DNA of 64,000 nt from Burkholderia sp. SRS-46 (GTDB lineage: Bacteria > Pseudomonadota > Gammaproteobacteria > Burkholderiales > Burkholderiaceae), in assembly GCF_004343775.1 (NCBI RefSeq), contig NZ_PTXL01000002.1:372001-436000 (forward strand), read 5' to 3'. The notes beneath the pieces are model-generated. The model had not been told where the DNA came from. It did no database searches and was given only the letters and a program-made list of their open reading frames with translations. Below, in pieces: positions 8,644-18,227 of the stretch (the stretch's first letter is position 1; each line of letters opens with the position of its first letter). Both the position numbers and the translations under genes were made by a program.

Positions 8644-9911
8644 CGACTCACGACCTTATCCGGCGCCTGCAGGATTTCGTTTTCTACTATCCGTTCTTCA
8701 TGTCGTATCTGTGGATGATCGGCGGCGTCGTGCATTTCCTGCTGCTGGAGGAAGGGCGCGTGCTGTCCCGGCGCGTGCTCGCGGCGAGCGGCATGCCGAA
8801 GGTCTCGATCGTGGTGCCCTGCTTCAACGAGGAAGCGAACGTGCGCAGCGTGATCGAGCACCTGAACGGCATGGAATATCCGAACTACGACATCATCGCG
8901 GTCAACGACGGCAGCAAGGATCGCACCGGCGAGATCCTCAACGAGCTGGCCGCCACGATGCCGCGGCTGCTCGTCATCCATCACGCGCGCAACGAGGGCA
9001 AGGCGGTAGGCCTCACGACCGCGGCGGCCGTCGCGAGCGCGGATTTCCTGCTGTGCATCGACGGCGATTCGCTGCTCGCGCACGACGCGATCGGCTGGAT
9101 GCTCGAGCACTTCATCACCGATCCCGGCGTCGGCGCGGTGACCGGCAACCCGCGCATCCGCACGCGCACGTCGCTGCTCGGCCGCATGCAGGTGGGCGAA
9201 TTCTCGTCGATCGTCGGGCTGATCAAGCGCACGCAACAGGTGTACGGCCGCATCTTCACGGTGTCCGGCGTGGTCACGATGTTCCGCAAGACCGCGCTCG
9301 CCGACGTCGGCTTCTGGAGCACGGACATGCTCACCGAGGACATCGACGTGAGCTGGAAGCTGCAGTGCCGCGACTGGCGCGTCGTGTACGAGCCGCATGC
9401 GCTGAGCTGGATCCTGATGCCCGAAACGATCACGGGGCTCTACCGCCAGCGGCTGCGCTGGGCCAAGGGCGGCATCCAGGTGCTGCTCAAGTACGCCAGC
9501 ACGGTCGCGCGGCCCGCGCAGATGATGATGTGGCCGCTGTACGCCGAGTACCTGATCGGCATCGCGTGGGCGTATTCGATGTCGTTCATCCTGCTGCTGT
9601 CGGTCGTCGGCCTGTTCTATCCGCTGCCGGCGGACTGGCACGTGTCGCTCGTCCCGCACTGGCACGGCATGCTGCTGGTCGCCACCTGCGTGCTGCAGCT
9701 GATCGTCGGCTGCATGATCGACCGCCGCTACGACGAACGGCTGCTGATGTATTTCCTGGATACCGTCTGGTATCCGGTCGCTTTCTGGTTGATCAGCATG
9801 ATCACCACCGTCGTCGCCCTGCCCGCCGTCGTGTTGCGCGGCCGGGGCAAGCGCGCCATCTGGATCAGTCCCGACCGAGGAATTCAACATGAAGAACGCG
9901 CCGATTATTGA
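8640..9911 (+). CDS. pgaC: PgaC, poly-beta-1,6-GlcNAc synthase (GT2)
   Basis: 423 aa. This inner-membrane processive family-2 glycosyltransferase polymerises UDP-GlcNAc. After an N-terminal membrane helix the catalytic domain shows VNDGSKDRTG, CIDGDS, the catalytic-base region TEDIDVSWK and the acceptor motif RQRLRWAKGG, the classic D, DxD, D, QxxRW set. Several membrane helices follow from about residue 300. It overlaps pgaB by 4 bp and pgaD by 23 bp. Confidence 0.95.
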   Translation: MTTHDLIRRLQDFVFYYPFFMSYLWMIGGVVHFLLLEEGRVLSRRVLAASGMPKVSIVVPCFNEEANVRSVIEHLNGMEYPNYDIIAVNDGSKDRTGEILNELAATMPRLLVIHHARNEGKAVGLTTAAAVASADFLLCIDGDSLLAHDAIGWMLEHFITDPGVGAVTGNPRIRTRTSLLGRMQVGEFSSIVGLIKRTQQVYGRIFTVSGVVTMFRKTALADVGFWSTDMLTEDIDVSWKLQCRDWRVVYEPHALSWILMPETITGLYRQRLRWAKGGIQVLLKYASTVARPAQMMMWPLYAEYLIGIAWAYSMSFILLLSVVGLFYPLPADWHVSLVPHWHGMLLVATCVLQLIVGCMIDRRYDERLLMYFLDTVWYPVAFWLISMITTVVALPAVVLRGRGKRAIWISPDRGIQHEERADY

Positions 9912-10443
9912 CCTCTCCCTTCGTTCTCCGAACCGGATGATCGCCGATCGCGGCATCATCGTCGGATGCACGCACATCGTGTGGTTTCGCTTCATCCGGC
10001 CGGCGCTGGTCGGCGCGGTGTGGGCATCGATCTGCATCTATACGTACCGCTACCTGCTGCCGATCAACGATGCCGAGATGCCGATCGAGCAACTGTTCTT
10101 CTACGTGACCTGCATCGCGGTGATGGGCGGCGCGCTCCTCACGTGGCTGATCGCCGCGCGCGTCGTGCACCCGCTCACCAATCGATGGCACGTGACGAAG
10201 ATGCTGCGGCGCTCGGCCAGCCTGAAGTCAAGATCGAAACACGCGACGGCGCTGGCCGATGCCGCGCAGCCCGACGACGAACAGGCAGTACGCATCCTGA
10301 TCGCGTCGCACGACGCGGACGGATCGATTTCCACGATCGAGTGGACGGCCCACGCCGCGCCGCCGACGCGCGAACGGGCCGCCGCCCGGAAATCGGGCAG
10401 CCCCGTCTGGCGCGGCGTCGGCCCGACGCGCCACGGCACCTGA
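9889..10443 (+). CDS. pgaD: PgaD, accessory subunit of the PNAG synthase
   Basis: 184 aa. PgaD is a small membrane protein that forms the synthase with PgaC and in E. coli is stabilised by cyclic di-GMP. Two hydrophobic helices are visible at about residues 37-58 (ALVGAVWASICIYTYRYLLP) and 68-92 (FFYVTCIAVMGGALLTWLIA), followed by a charged cytoplasmic tail. The tail is longer than in short PgaD proteins and ends in a poorly conserved basic segment. The gene begins inside the end of pgaC with GAGGAATTCAAC as ribosome site. Position and topology carry the call; PgaD sequences diverge quickly. Confidence 0.85.
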   Translation: MKNAPIIDLSLRSPNRMIADRGIIVGCTHIVWFRFIRPALVGAVWASICIYTYRYLLPINDAEMPIEQLFFYVTCIAVMGGALLTWLIAARVVHPLTNRWHVTKMLRRSASLKSRSKHATALADAAQPDDEQAVRILIASHDADGSISTIEWTAHAAPPTRERAAARKSGSPVWRGVGPTRHGT

Positions 10444-10707
10444 TGTCGACCTTCACTGCACGCGCGGCGCGCGTGCGGCAATCGCACCGGCGCAGCCGCC
10501 GGGCGCCGCGGCGCGTGGCGCATCGCGCGGGACCGGCCACGGTCGCGGCCTGGCTCGGCCGCCCCGCGCGGCACCGCGCATGCCGCGACCGGCGCTGACC
10601 GGGATTCGCGAATTTTCCACCGATGCCGCGCCGGCGACAGCGCCTGCATGGATCCGCGCCGCTGCGCCGCCGGGCATTCCGATTACTTCTTCTGGACGAG
10701 GTGAACC

Positions 10708-12531
10708 ATGTGCGGAATCGTCGGAGCAAGTGGCCAGGACAACCAGGTGCCGCAGCTGGTCAAGGCGTTGAGCCGGCTCGAATATCGCGGCTACGATTCG
10801 TGCGGGATCGCGCTGCAAAGCGGCGGACACATCCGCAGCGAGCGCACGTTGCGGCGCGTGACGGACCTGCAGGAGCGGGTGACGATGCTCGGCCTCGAAG
10901 CGGGAACCTGCATCGCGCACACGCGCTGGGCGACCCACGGCGCACCGTCCGAGACGAACGCCCACCCGATCATGTCGGGCGACACGATCGCGGTCGTGCA
11001 CAACGGCATCATCGAGAACCACGACGCGCTCAGGGCCGAGCTGAAGCGGCGCGGCTACACGTTTCGGGGCGAGACCGACACGGAGGTGATCGCCCACCTG
11101 ATCCACAGCGTGTATCGCGACGACCTGTTCGACGCCGTGACGCGCGCGGTCAAGCGCCTGCGCGGCGCCTATGCGGTCGCGGTGCTGAGCGCGCGCGAGC
11201 CGCAGCGCCTCGTGGCCGCGCGCGCCGGCTCGCCGCTCGTGATCGGCATCGGCGCGCGGCAGAACTACCTCGCGTCCGACTGCGCGGCGCTCGGCGACCT
11301 GACCGATCACTTCATCTACCTGGAGGACGGCGACATCGCGCTGATCACGCCGGAGCGCATTCAGATGGTGGACGCGATGGGGCGCGAAGCGAAACGCCCG
11401 CTGTGCCAGGTCAAGGCGCGCGACAGCGAGGCCGGCCTCGGCCCGTACCAGCACTTCATGCAGAAGGAAATCTTCGAACAGCCGAAGGCGATCGACAACA
11501 CGCTGGCCGGCATCGACACGATCTCCCCTGCGCTGTTCGGTGCCGCGCAGGACGCGCATGCGCTGCTGTCGCGCGTGAGAAGCGTGCTGCTGCTCGGCTG
11601 CGGCACCAGCTATTACGCGGGCCTCACCGCGAAATACTGGCTCGAGGGCATCGCGGGCATCCCGGCGCAGGTCGAGATCGCGAGCGAATACCGTTACCGG
11701 GAATCGGTCGCCGATCCGCGCACGCTGGTGGTCGGCATTTCGCAATCGGGCGAGACCGCCGACACGATCGGCGCGATCGAGCACGCACGCGGCCTCGGCC
11801 AGGATCTGTCGCTGGCGATCTGCAACGTCGCGACGAGCTCGATCGCGCGCAGCGCCCCGCTGCGCTTCCTGACGCAGGCCGGCATCGAACTGGGCGTGGC
11901 GTCGACCAAGGCGTTCACGACGCAGCTGGTCGCGCTGTTCCTGCTGACGGTGACGCTCGCGCAATTGCGCGGCCGGCTCGACGCGACGCGCGCCACGATC
12001 TACCTGCGGCAGTTGCGCGCGCTGCCGGCGCGCATCGGCCACGCGCTGGCGCTCGAGACGCAGATCATGGGCTGGTCCGCCGATTTCATGCAGATGGAGA
12101 ATGCGCTGTTCCTGGGCCGCGGCATTCACTTCCCGATCGCGATGGAAGGCGCGCTGAAGCTCAAGGAGGTGTCGTACATCCATGCCGAGGGCTACCCGGC
12201 CGGCGAGCTGAAGCACGGCCCGCTCGCGCTCGTGACCGGCATGATGCCGGTCGTGACGATCGCGCCGGACGACGGCCTGTTCCAGAAGCTGAAGTCGAAC
12301 ATGGCCGAGGTGCGCGCGCGCGGCGGGCGGCTCTACGTGCTCGCGGGCAGCCAGCTCGAGATCGACGCCGATGACGACACGCGCGTGATCCGCCTGCTCG
12401 AGCCGGGCGACGTGCTGTCGCCGATCATGCACGTGGTGCCGCTGCAGCTGCTCGCCTATCACGTGGGCTGCGCGCGCGGCGCCGACGTCGACAAGCCGCG
12501 CAACCTCGCCAAATCGGTGACCGTCGAATGA
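10708..12531 (+). CDS. glmS: Glutamine:fructose-6-phosphate aminotransferase (second-copy GlmS)
   Basis: 607 aa, full length. The enzyme makes glucosamine-6-phosphate from fructose-6-phosphate and glutamine, the first step towards UDP-GlcNAc. Cys2 (MCGIVGASG) is the glutaminase nucleophile of the class II amidotransferase domain (1-240). Two SIS sugar-isomerase domains follow, with [18 protein letters not shown] and the C-terminal [11 protein letters not shown]. It sits 264 bp after pgaD on the same strand and overlaps the next gene by 4 bp. Burkholderia normally has a housekeeping glmS elsewhere, so this is probably a dedicated copy feeding precursor into polysaccharide synthesis; that part is inference. 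Ribosome site GACGAGGTG. Confidence 0.95.
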   Translation: MCGIVGASGQDNQVPQLVKALSRLEYRGYDSCGIALQSGGHIRSERTLRRVTDLQERVTMLGLEAGTCIAHTRWATHGAPSETNAHPIMSGDTIAVVHNGIIENHDALRAELKRRGYTFRGETDTEVIAHLIHSVYRDDLFDAVTRAVKRLRGAYAVAVLSAREPQRLVAARAGSPLVIGIGARQNYLASDCAALGDLTDHFIYLEDGDIALITPERIQMVDAMGREAKRPLCQVKARDSEAGLGPYQHFMQKEIFEQPKAIDNTLAGIDTISPALFGAAQDAHALLSRVRSVLLLGCGTSYYAGLTAKYWLEGIAGIPAQVEIASEYRYRESVADPRTLVVGISQSGETADTIGAIEHARGLGQDLSLAICNVATSSIARSAPLRFLTQAGIELGVASTKAFTTQLVALFLLTVTLAQLRGRLDATRATIYLRQLRALPARIGHALALETQIMGWSADFMQMENALFLGRGIHFPIAMEGALKLKEVSYIHAEGYPAGELKHGPLALVTGMMPVVTIAPDDGLFQKLKSNMAEVRARGGRLYVLAGSQLEIDADDDTRVIRLLEPGDVLSPIMHVVPLQLLAYHVGCARGADVDKPRNLAKSVTVE

Positions 12532-13793
12532 TGTCGCGGGCGGTGCGACGCGCCGCGGCAGCGGCGTGCGTCGGCGGCTGGCTCGCCGTCGCGGCGGGCC
12601 TCGCCCCGCCCGCCGCGCTCGCCGGCGCGGCGACGCCGCACAAGGCGGCGGCCCGCGCGGCGCCCCGGCAAAAGGACAGCGGCGATCCACGGCGCTTCAT
12701 GCACGGTATCGGCGTGGCCGATGCCGGCGACGGCAAGCGCTGGGTCTTCTTCAGCAGCTCGGGCCTCCCGCCGCGCGGCGCGTTGCCGAACGGCAACTGG
12801 CCGCACGACGTGTACGTCGGCGAATGGTCGCCCGGCAGCGCGCACCTCACGCATGTCCGCGTCTTCATTCGGCGGCCCGAGGCGCAGGAGCCGGTGTCGA
12901 TCGCGCAGAATGCGCGCGGCGACATCTTCGTCACGTTCGAGGACGGCTGGAACGCCCCGCAGGAAGTGAGCCAGCGGTACGGTGTGTATCGACGCAACCT
13001 GAAACAGGTCAAGCCCTATCCGAACGATGTCGAATCGGGTGGCCACTCGGGGCACGTGGCCGCGGCCGGCGAGCGCTTCGTCGTCTTCTATTCCACCGAC
13101 TGGGTCGACGGCGGCGGCGTCGACAACCTCGGCACCGGCGGCGGCGTCTATCTGAAGACCTACGATGCCGCCGGGCGGCTGCTGAACCACGTCGCCGTCG
13201 CGCCGCACAGCCGCGAGTGGTGGCCCGTGATTGCCGGCTCGCCGCATCGCGCGCTGCTGGTCTGGCAGAAATACATCGAGGGCAGCACGAACGCGACGCT
13301 CGAATACGCGCTGTTCGATCCCGAAACGGCCAGACTGGAGAAGCTCGGCGAACTGAGCAATGCAATTCAATACTACGTTTACGGCGCGGCCTATGTGCCC
13401 GCGATCGACCGCTTCATCGTCGTCGCCACGACCGCGAACGCGCGCGGCGTCGCGATGCTGATCGATCCGGATGGCCGCCGCACGGCGACGCAGGATTGCC
13501 TGCCGGCCACGGTGCGCGAATCCGGCGTGGCCGTCGCCGGCGCCGGCGCGTATGTGCCGACCCGCGACGGGCGGCTGCTGGCGCTCGCGCTTTCACCTGA
13601 AAAGATCACCGTGCGCGGCGTGCAACGCGCGCCGATTCCGTGGGGCACGACCGGCATCGTCGGCTTCCCGGCCAACGACACGACGCTGCATTTCGTGTCG
13701 CTGACGCCGTCGGGCGTGCGGGAAGCCGATTTCGACACGGCGCGGAACACCGCGCCGACTGAATCGGATGAACCGTGCGGCGCCCGTCAATGA
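12528..13793 (+). CDS. Secreted propeller-like protein ending the pga locus
   Basis: 421 aa with a signal peptide (hydrophobic to about residue 32, [10 protein letters not shown]). The mature chain shows repeated short beta motifs with aromatic and Asp residues ([48 protein letters not shown]), which suggests a beta-propeller of the sialidase/BNR type. I see no clear Asp-box or catalytic set and do not assign an enzyme activity. Its ATG overlaps the glmS stop (ATGA), so it is coupled to glmS. Candidate roles are polymer modification, trimming or surface retention. The gene converges with the carbamoylase gene, 25 bp away. Confidence 0.6.
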   Translation: MMSRAVRRAAAAACVGGWLAVAAGLAPPAALAGAATPHKAAARAAPRQKDSGDPRRFMHGIGVADAGDGKRWVFFSSSGLPPRGALPNGNWPHDVYVGEWSPGSAHLTHVRVFIRRPEAQEPVSIAQNARGDIFVTFEDGWNAPQEVSQRYGVYRRNLKQVKPYPNDVESGGHSGHVAAAGERFVVFYSTDWVDGGGVDNLGTGGGVYLKTYDAAGRLLNHVAVAPHSREWWPVIAGSPHRALLVWQKYIEGSTNATLEYALFDPETARLEKLGELSNAIQYYVYGAAYVPAIDRFIVVATTANARGVAMLIDPDGRRTATQDCLPATVRESGVAVAGAGAYVPTRDGRLLALALSPEKITVRGVQRAPIPWGTTGIVGFPANDTTLHFVSLTPSGVREADFDTARNTAPTESDEPCGARQ

Positions 13794-13818
13794 CGCTGCG
13801 CCGTCACTCGCCCCGCCG

Positions 13819-15078
13819 TCAGGCGCCCGGCTCCCGCGCGCTCTGCAACACCGCGCGCAGCAGCACGTCCGCCCCCGCCGCCGCCCATTCCGGCGTGATC
13901 GCCTCGGCTTCGTTGTGGCTCAGCCCGTCGACGCACGGCACGAAGATCATCCCGGTCGGCGCGACGCGCGCGAGGTAGCACGCGTCGTGGCCCGCGCCGG
14001 ACACGATGTCCATGTGCGGCAGCCCGAGCGCGTCGGCCGCGTCGCGCACCGCGTCGATGCAGCGCGGCGCGAACGGTATTGGCGCATACGTGAAGATCTG
14101 CTCGATCTGCGCGCCCAGGCCGGCGTCGGCCGCCACGCGCGCGAGTTCCGCGCGCAGTTCCACGTCCAGCGCGTCGAGCACCGCGTCGTCCGGGTGCCGG
14201 AATTCGACCGTGAAGAAGCAGCCGCCCGGCACCGTGTTGCGCGAATTCGGCCGCGCCTCGATCATCCCGACCGTCGCGCGCGCATGCGGCGCGTGGCGGC
14301 GCCCGAGCGCATCGACGTATTCGATCATCCGCGCGGCGCCGACCAGCGCGTCGCGACGGAATTCCATCGGCGTCGTGCCGGCATGCGCGTCGACGCCGGT
14401 GAGCGTCACCTCGTACCAGCGCTGCCCCTGCCCCGCCGTCACCACGCCGATCGTCTTCCCGGCGCGCTCGAGAATCGCACCCTGCTCGATGTGCAGCTCG
14501 TACGCCGCGTGCACCGGATAGCCGCCGACGGGCTCGCTGCCCGCATAGCCGATCCGCTCCAGTTCCTGGCCGATCGTCTTGCCCGCGCCGTCGGTGCGGG
14601 ACAGCCCGTATTCGAGCGTATAGACGCCCGCGAACACGCCGGCCGAGACGATCGCCGGCGCGAAGCGCGAGCCTTCCTCGTTGGTCCAGATCACGACGTC
14701 GATCGGCCGCTCGGTCTCGACGCCCGCGTCGTTCAGCGCGCGCACCACTTCGAGCCCGCCGAGCACGCCGTAGATGCCGTCGTAGCGACCGCCGGTCGGC
14801 TGCGAATCGGCGTGCGAGCCGGTCATCACCGGCGCGGCGTCGGCGTTGCGGCCCGCGCGGCGCGCGAACACGTTGCCCATCCGGTCCACCCGCACCGTGC
14901 AGCCCGCGTCGCGCGCCCATTGCACGAACAGGTCGCGCGATTCGCGGTCGAGATCGGTCAGCGCGAGCCGGCAGACGCCGCCCTTCGGCGTCGCGCCGAT
15001 CTGCGCCATCCGTTCGAGCGATGCCCACAGGCGTTCGCCGTTCACGCGCGGCACGCTCACGTCGTCGTCACGCTGCAT
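13819..15078 (-). CDS. M20-family N-carbamoyl-L-amino acid/cysteine amidohydrolase
   Basis: 419 aa Zn-dependent hydrolase of the hydantoinase/carbamoylase (AmaB/allantoate amidohydrolase) family. Visible metal-site motifs are GSHADSQPTGGRYDGIYG (about 90-108), the catalytic Glu pair region WTNEEGSRFAPA, and HIEQG; the C-terminal GAGHDACYLA and SHNEAE are also family hallmarks. The family cleaves N-carbamoyl groups from L-amino acids. Because its start overlaps the ATC-hydrolase-like gene by 11 bp, the likely substrate is N-carbamoyl-L-cysteine, as for AtcC/TsnC in Pseudomonas thiazoline degradation. Allantoate or ureidopropionate are alternatives. Confidence 0.85.
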   Translation of the reverse strand: MQRDDDVSVPRVNGERLWASLERMAQIGATPKGGVCRLALTDLDRESRDLFVQWARDAGCTVRVDRMGNVFARRAGRNADAAPVMTGSHADSQPTGGRYDGIYGVLGGLEVVRALNDAGVETERPIDVVIWTNEEGSRFAPAIVSAGVFAGVYTLEYGLSRTDGAGKTIGQELERIGYAGSEPVGGYPVHAAYELHIEQGAILERAGKTIGVVTAGQGQRWYEVTLTGVDAHAGTTPMEFRRDALVGAARMIEYVDALGRRHAPHARATVGMIEARPNSRNTVPGGCFFTVEFRHPDDAVLDALDVELRAELARVAADAGLGAQIEQIFTYAPIPFAPRCIDAVRDAADALGLPHMDIVSGAGHDACYLARVAPTGMIFVPCVDGLSHNEAEAITPEWAAAGADVLLRAVLQSAREPGA

Positions 15079-15610
15079 CGCCCGCTCCTTGCGCGCCGGC
15101 CTGCGGGGCGTCCTGCAATTGATAGCGGAAATCGCAGCGCGGGCCGCCCTGCATGATCGTGCTCGTGCGCGTCAGCGCGATGCGCGGGTCGTAGCCCTGG
15201 ATGAAATAGCTGTCGCGCGCGCAGCTCAGCAGGTGCCCGATCTCGCCGAGCCCCATCGCGTGATACATCTCCGCGTAGCTGCAGCGATGCACGTCGTAGT
15301 CGTAGTGCGTGCCGTCCGCGCGCCGCACCTCGACGTCGAGCGCATCGTCCTTCTCCCACAGCACCTGCAGCGCGATGAACGACGCCACGCTCGTGCCGTC
15401 GGGTTCCTGCGCGGCGAACGTGCGCCCCGCGTCGACCGCCGCGCCGCGCACCGCTTCCGCGATCACGGCCTGCGCGCGCTCGGCGCCGAATTCGCGTTTC
15501 ATGATCTCGTAGATCGGCTTGATGATTTCCGCTTCGATGCGGCGCCGCGCGAGGATGCCGAGGCGCGTGTCCTCGGGTGCGGCGGCCTGGGCTTGAGTCG
15601 GTTCGGTCAT
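15068..15610 (-). CDS. L-2-amino-thiazoline-4-carboxylate (ATC) hydrolase family protein
   Basis: 180 aa. The motifs KPIYEIMKREFG (about 31-42), VEVRRADGTHYDYDVHRCSYAEMYHAMGLGE around 93-124, LSCARDSYFIQGYDPRI and TSTIMQGGPRCDFRY at the C-terminus belong to the ATC_hydrolase family. In Pseudomonas the enzyme opens 2-amino-thiazoline-4-carboxylate to a carbamoyl-cysteine, which the partner carbamoylase (next gene, overlapping) turns into cysteine. Conserved cysteines in RCSY, SCARD and PRCDF are typical. The pair makes the assignment stronger than either gene alone; several family members have other uncharacterised substrates. Confidence 0.8.
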   Translation of the reverse strand: MTEPTQAQAAAPEDTRLGILARRRIEAEIIKPIYEIMKREFGAERAQAVIAEAVRGAAVDAGRTFAAQEPDGTSVASFIALQVLWEKDDALDVEVRRADGTHYDYDVHRCSYAEMYHAMGLGEIGHLLSCARDSYFIQGYDPRIALTRTSTIMQGGPRCDFRYQLQDAPQAGAQGAGDAA

Positions 15611-15681
15611 GGGGTTCGTCTCCGGTGGCGACGCGCGCCGGTGCTTCGGCAGCCGACGCGCGTCTCATGCAAGGCAGTCGA

Positions 15682-16857
15682 TTATTTCGTCGCGGTCGTC
15701 GTGGCCTGCGCGCCGCCGAGCACGTCGACGACGGTCCACTTGCCGCCGCGCACCTGGTAGATCGTGAAGGCCGGGTTCTTCAGGTTGCCCGCGTCGTCGA
15801 ACGCGATCTGGCCGGTCACGCCGGGCCGGTTGATCGCGTGCACCGCGGCGACCAGCTTCGCCGGCTGCGTCGTGCCGGCCTGTTGCGTGGCCGCGATCAG
15901 CGTCGCCGCCGCGTCGTATGCGAACGGCGCGTGCAGTTCGATCGGCATGCGGTAGCGCGCGCGGTACTGCGCGTCGAACGCGCTGCCGTCCGGCATCCGC
16001 GCGAGCGGCAGGCCCGGTTCGAGCGCGGTCACGCCCTCGCCATCCTTGCCCGCGAGCGACAGGAAGGTCTGGCTCACGAAGCCGCCCGCGCCGATGAGCG
16101 GCGCGTTCACGCCGAGTTGCCGCATCCGGCGCGCGATCGGCGCGGCCTGCGCGTCGAGCCCGCCGAAGAACACCAGATCCGCGCGCTTGCCCTTGATCGC
16201 GGTCAGCACGCCGCTGAAATCGGTGGTCTTGTCGTTCACGTACTGGCGATCGACGATCGTGCCGCCGCTCGCCTCGACGCCCTTGATGAACTGCGTGGCG
16301 AGGCCCGAGCCGAACGACGTGCGATCGTCGATCACCGCGATGCGCTTCGCCTTCAGCGTCTTCACCGCATAGGCACCGGTGTACGCGCCGCTGGCGTCGT
16401 CGTGGCCCACGATGCGGAAGGCCGTCGCATAGCCTTGCTGCGTGTACTGGTGGCCGGTGGACGCGGGCGCGATCTGCGGGATGCCCGCGTCGCGGTAGAC
16501 GCGCGACGCGGGCACGCTGCAGCCGGTGTTCCAGTGGCCGACGACGCCGGCCACGTGCTGGTCGACGAGCTGCTGCGCGACCGTGACGGCCGTGCGCGGA
16601 TCGGATTGGTCGTCGGCCGCGACCAGCTTGTAGACGACCGGCTTGCCGCCGACGCTCGGGTGCTTCGCGTTCGCATCGTCGATCGCGAGCTGCGCGCCGT
16701 TGCGCAGATCCTGCCCGATCCGCGCTGACGGGCCCGTCAGCGGCGCCGCGAGGCCGATCAGGATCGTCTGCGGCGCGGATTGCGCGATGGCGGGCGTGGC
16801 AGCGATCAGTGCGGCCGCGGACAGCGCGAGGCCGGCGGGAACGAGGGAGATTTTCAT
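15682..16857 (-). CDS. Branched-chain amino acid type ABC substrate-binding protein
   Basis: 391 aa periplasmic binding protein of the LivJ/LivK type. Signal peptide about 1-25 (AALIAATPAIAQSAP), then two PBP lobes with GLAAPLTGPSARIGQDLRNG, VVGHWNTGCSVPAS and AYVVKTL-like helices. No permease or ATPase gene accompanies it, so it either feeds an importer encoded elsewhere or acts as a sensor partner. It lies 71 bp upstream of the ATC-hydrolase-like gene on the same strand and probably captures the thiazoline or a related amino acid. No strong ribosome site precedes the ATG. Confidence 0.88.
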   Translation of the reverse strand: MKISLVPAGLALSAAALIAATPAIAQSAPQTILIGLAAPLTGPSARIGQDLRNGAQLAIDDANAKHPSVGGKPVVYKLVAADDQSDPRTAVTVAQQLVDQHVAGVVGHWNTGCSVPASRVYRDAGIPQIAPASTGHQYTQQGYATAFRIVGHDDASGAYTGAYAVKTLKAKRIAVIDDRTSFGSGLATQFIKGVEASGGTIVDRQYVNDKTTDFSGVLTAIKGKRADLVFFGGLDAQAAPIARRMRQLGVNAPLIGAGGFVSQTFLSLAGKDGEGVTALEPGLPLARMPDGSAFDAQYRARYRMPIELHAPFAYDAAATLIAATQQAGTTQPAKLVAAVHAINRPGVTGQIAFDDAGNLKNPAFTIYQVRGGKWTVVDVLGGAQATTTATK

Positions 16858-17034
16858 GTGGGGGATCGAGGGAATTGGATCAAGACATGAAAAATATTAA
16901 ATAGTTGGCACCTTCACCCCAAATACCCAATTGTTGGATGCTTATGCCATTCTCGACACAATAGCGCAAATACCTGTAAACACAAGTTATTTTATTGTTG
17001 TCGCCTGTCGCGACTTTTCTATAAAATTTGATAC
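16858..17034. promoter_or_regulatory. Divergent promoter region between binding protein and LysR gene
   Basis: This 177-bp AT-rich spacer separates divergently transcribed genes, the usual place for a LysR-controlled promoter. ATAGTTGG (about 16901) and AATTGTTGG (about 16930) are similar repeats spaced about three helical turns apart and could be regulator contacts. No single promoter can be fixed with confidence. Confidence 0.4.
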
Positions 17035-17931
17035 ATGAGAAATATCGAACAATTACCGCACGATCCGCCGCTGCGCGCGGTCCGCGCGTTCGAGGCGTTC
17101 GCGCACCTCGGGTCGGTTACCGCGGCGGCGGCCGAACTCGACATCACGCCTTCGGCGGTCAGCCATCAGCTGCAATTGCTCGAGGCGTTCATCCAGACGC
17201 CGCTGACGGTGCGCGAGGGGCGGCTGCTCGCCCTCACCGACGAAGGGCGCGATTACTACCGCTCGATCAGCGCCGCATTCTCGGTGCTGCGCAGCGCGAC
17301 GCGCTTCGTGCGCGACCGCTCGGCGCTGCGGCAGATCACGATCAGCCTGATTCCGCTGTTCGGCATCGGCTGGTTCATCCCGCGCCTGCACGCGTTTCTC
17401 GCGGACAACACCGACGTCGACGTGACGGTGCTGTACGCGCACCACCGCAACTATCGCAGCGATGCATCGGATCTATCGATCCGCTTCGGCACCGGCGACT
17501 GGCCCGGCTACCGCTGCGAGCGGCTGCTGCCGGGCGCGATGGTGCCGATGTGCAGCCCGTCGTTCCTGAAGCGCCACGGGCCGTTCCGCACGCCGGCCGA
17601 TCTCGCGCACGCGCCGCTCGTACACGACGAGGATCGCAGCGCGTGGGTCAACTGGCTGCAGGGCGCGGGCGTGCGGCACGTGTCGCACGCGGTCGGGCCG
17701 ATGTTCGAGGACGGTCAGCTGACGCTGAGCGCGGCGCGCGCGGATCTCGGCGCCGCGCTGCTGCGCCCGCCGCTCGTCGAACGCGAGCTGGCGAGCGGTG
17801 AGCTCGTGCGGCTGTTCGAGCATGCGCTCGACGACGGGCGCGACTACTACCTGTGCACGCGGGAGGATGCGGACTTGCCGGACGGCGCGCAGCGGCTGGC
17901 GGCGTGGTTGAGGAGGATGGTGGCGAAATGA
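17035..17931 (+). CDS. LysR-family regulator, GcvA-like
   Basis: 298 aa. The helix-turn-helix is at about residues 14-73 (LRAVRAFEAFAHLGSVTAAA, then SAVSHQLQLLE), of the GcvA/AmpR subgroup, followed by an effector domain. It diverges from the binding-protein/ATC-hydrolase/carbamoylase operon and is probably its regulator, sensing the thiazoline, carbamoyl-cysteine or cysteine; that is inferred from position. Confidence 0.87.
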   Translation: MRNIEQLPHDPPLRAVRAFEAFAHLGSVTAAAAELDITPSAVSHQLQLLEAFIQTPLTVREGRLLALTDEGRDYYRSISAAFSVLRSATRFVRDRSALRQITISLIPLFGIGWFIPRLHAFLADNTDVDVTVLYAHHRNYRSDASDLSIRFGTGDWPGYRCERLLPGAMVPMCSPSFLKRHGPFRTPADLAHAPLVHDEDRSAWVNWLQGAGVRHVSHAVGPMFEDGQLTLSAARADLGAALLRPPLVERELASGELVRLFEHALDDGRDYYLCTREDADLPDGAQRLAAWLRRMVAK

Positions 17932-17973
17932 CGCATCGCGCGCAGACACGCCGGCTTGATTGCTTCATTTTAT

Positions 17974-17997
17974 ATATATGATATGCATATCATATAT
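17974..17997. promoter_or_regulatory. 24-bp perfect AT palindrome, toxin-antitoxin operator
   Basis: The 24 bases from 17974 to 17997 form a perfect palindrome centred on ATATG|CATAT, immediately before the ribosome site CGGAGG (17998-18003) and the antitoxin ATG at 18009. This is the expected operator type for a ribbon-helix-helix antitoxin that represses its own operon. Its position between promoter and start would block transcription directly. Confidence 0.8.
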
Positions 17998-18008
17998 CGG
18001 AGGCCCTG

Positions 18009-18227
18009 ATGGGACGCATCCTGGTTGATCTATCGGACGGCCAGCTCGACGAATTGGCCGTCATCGTCGAGACGGAGCATCGCCCCCGCGCCGCGATCAT
18101 TCGCGACGCGATCGACGCCTACATCTCGCAGCACAAGCGGCCGCTCACGGACGACGTATTCGGCCTCTGGAAAGATCGCGCTGTCGATGGGCTCGCCTAT
18201 CAAGAGGAACTGCGCTCGGAATGGTAA
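18009..18227 (+). CDS. Ribbon-helix-helix antitoxin of a VapBC-type pair
   Basis: 72 aa. The first 45 residues fit a ribbon-helix-helix DNA-binding fold: beta strand MGRILVDLSDGQLDELA, then helices including HRPRAAIIRDAIDAYI. The C-terminal tail (DVFGLWKDRAVDGLAYQEEL) is the type that wraps around a PIN-domain toxin. It overlaps the toxin gene by 7 bp, the usual coupling for these modules, and a 24-bp palindrome lies just upstream for autorepression. Confidence 0.88.
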   Translation: MGRILVDLSDGQLDELAVIVETEHRPRAAIIRDAIDAYISQHKRPLTDDVFGLWKDRAVDGLAYQEELRSEW

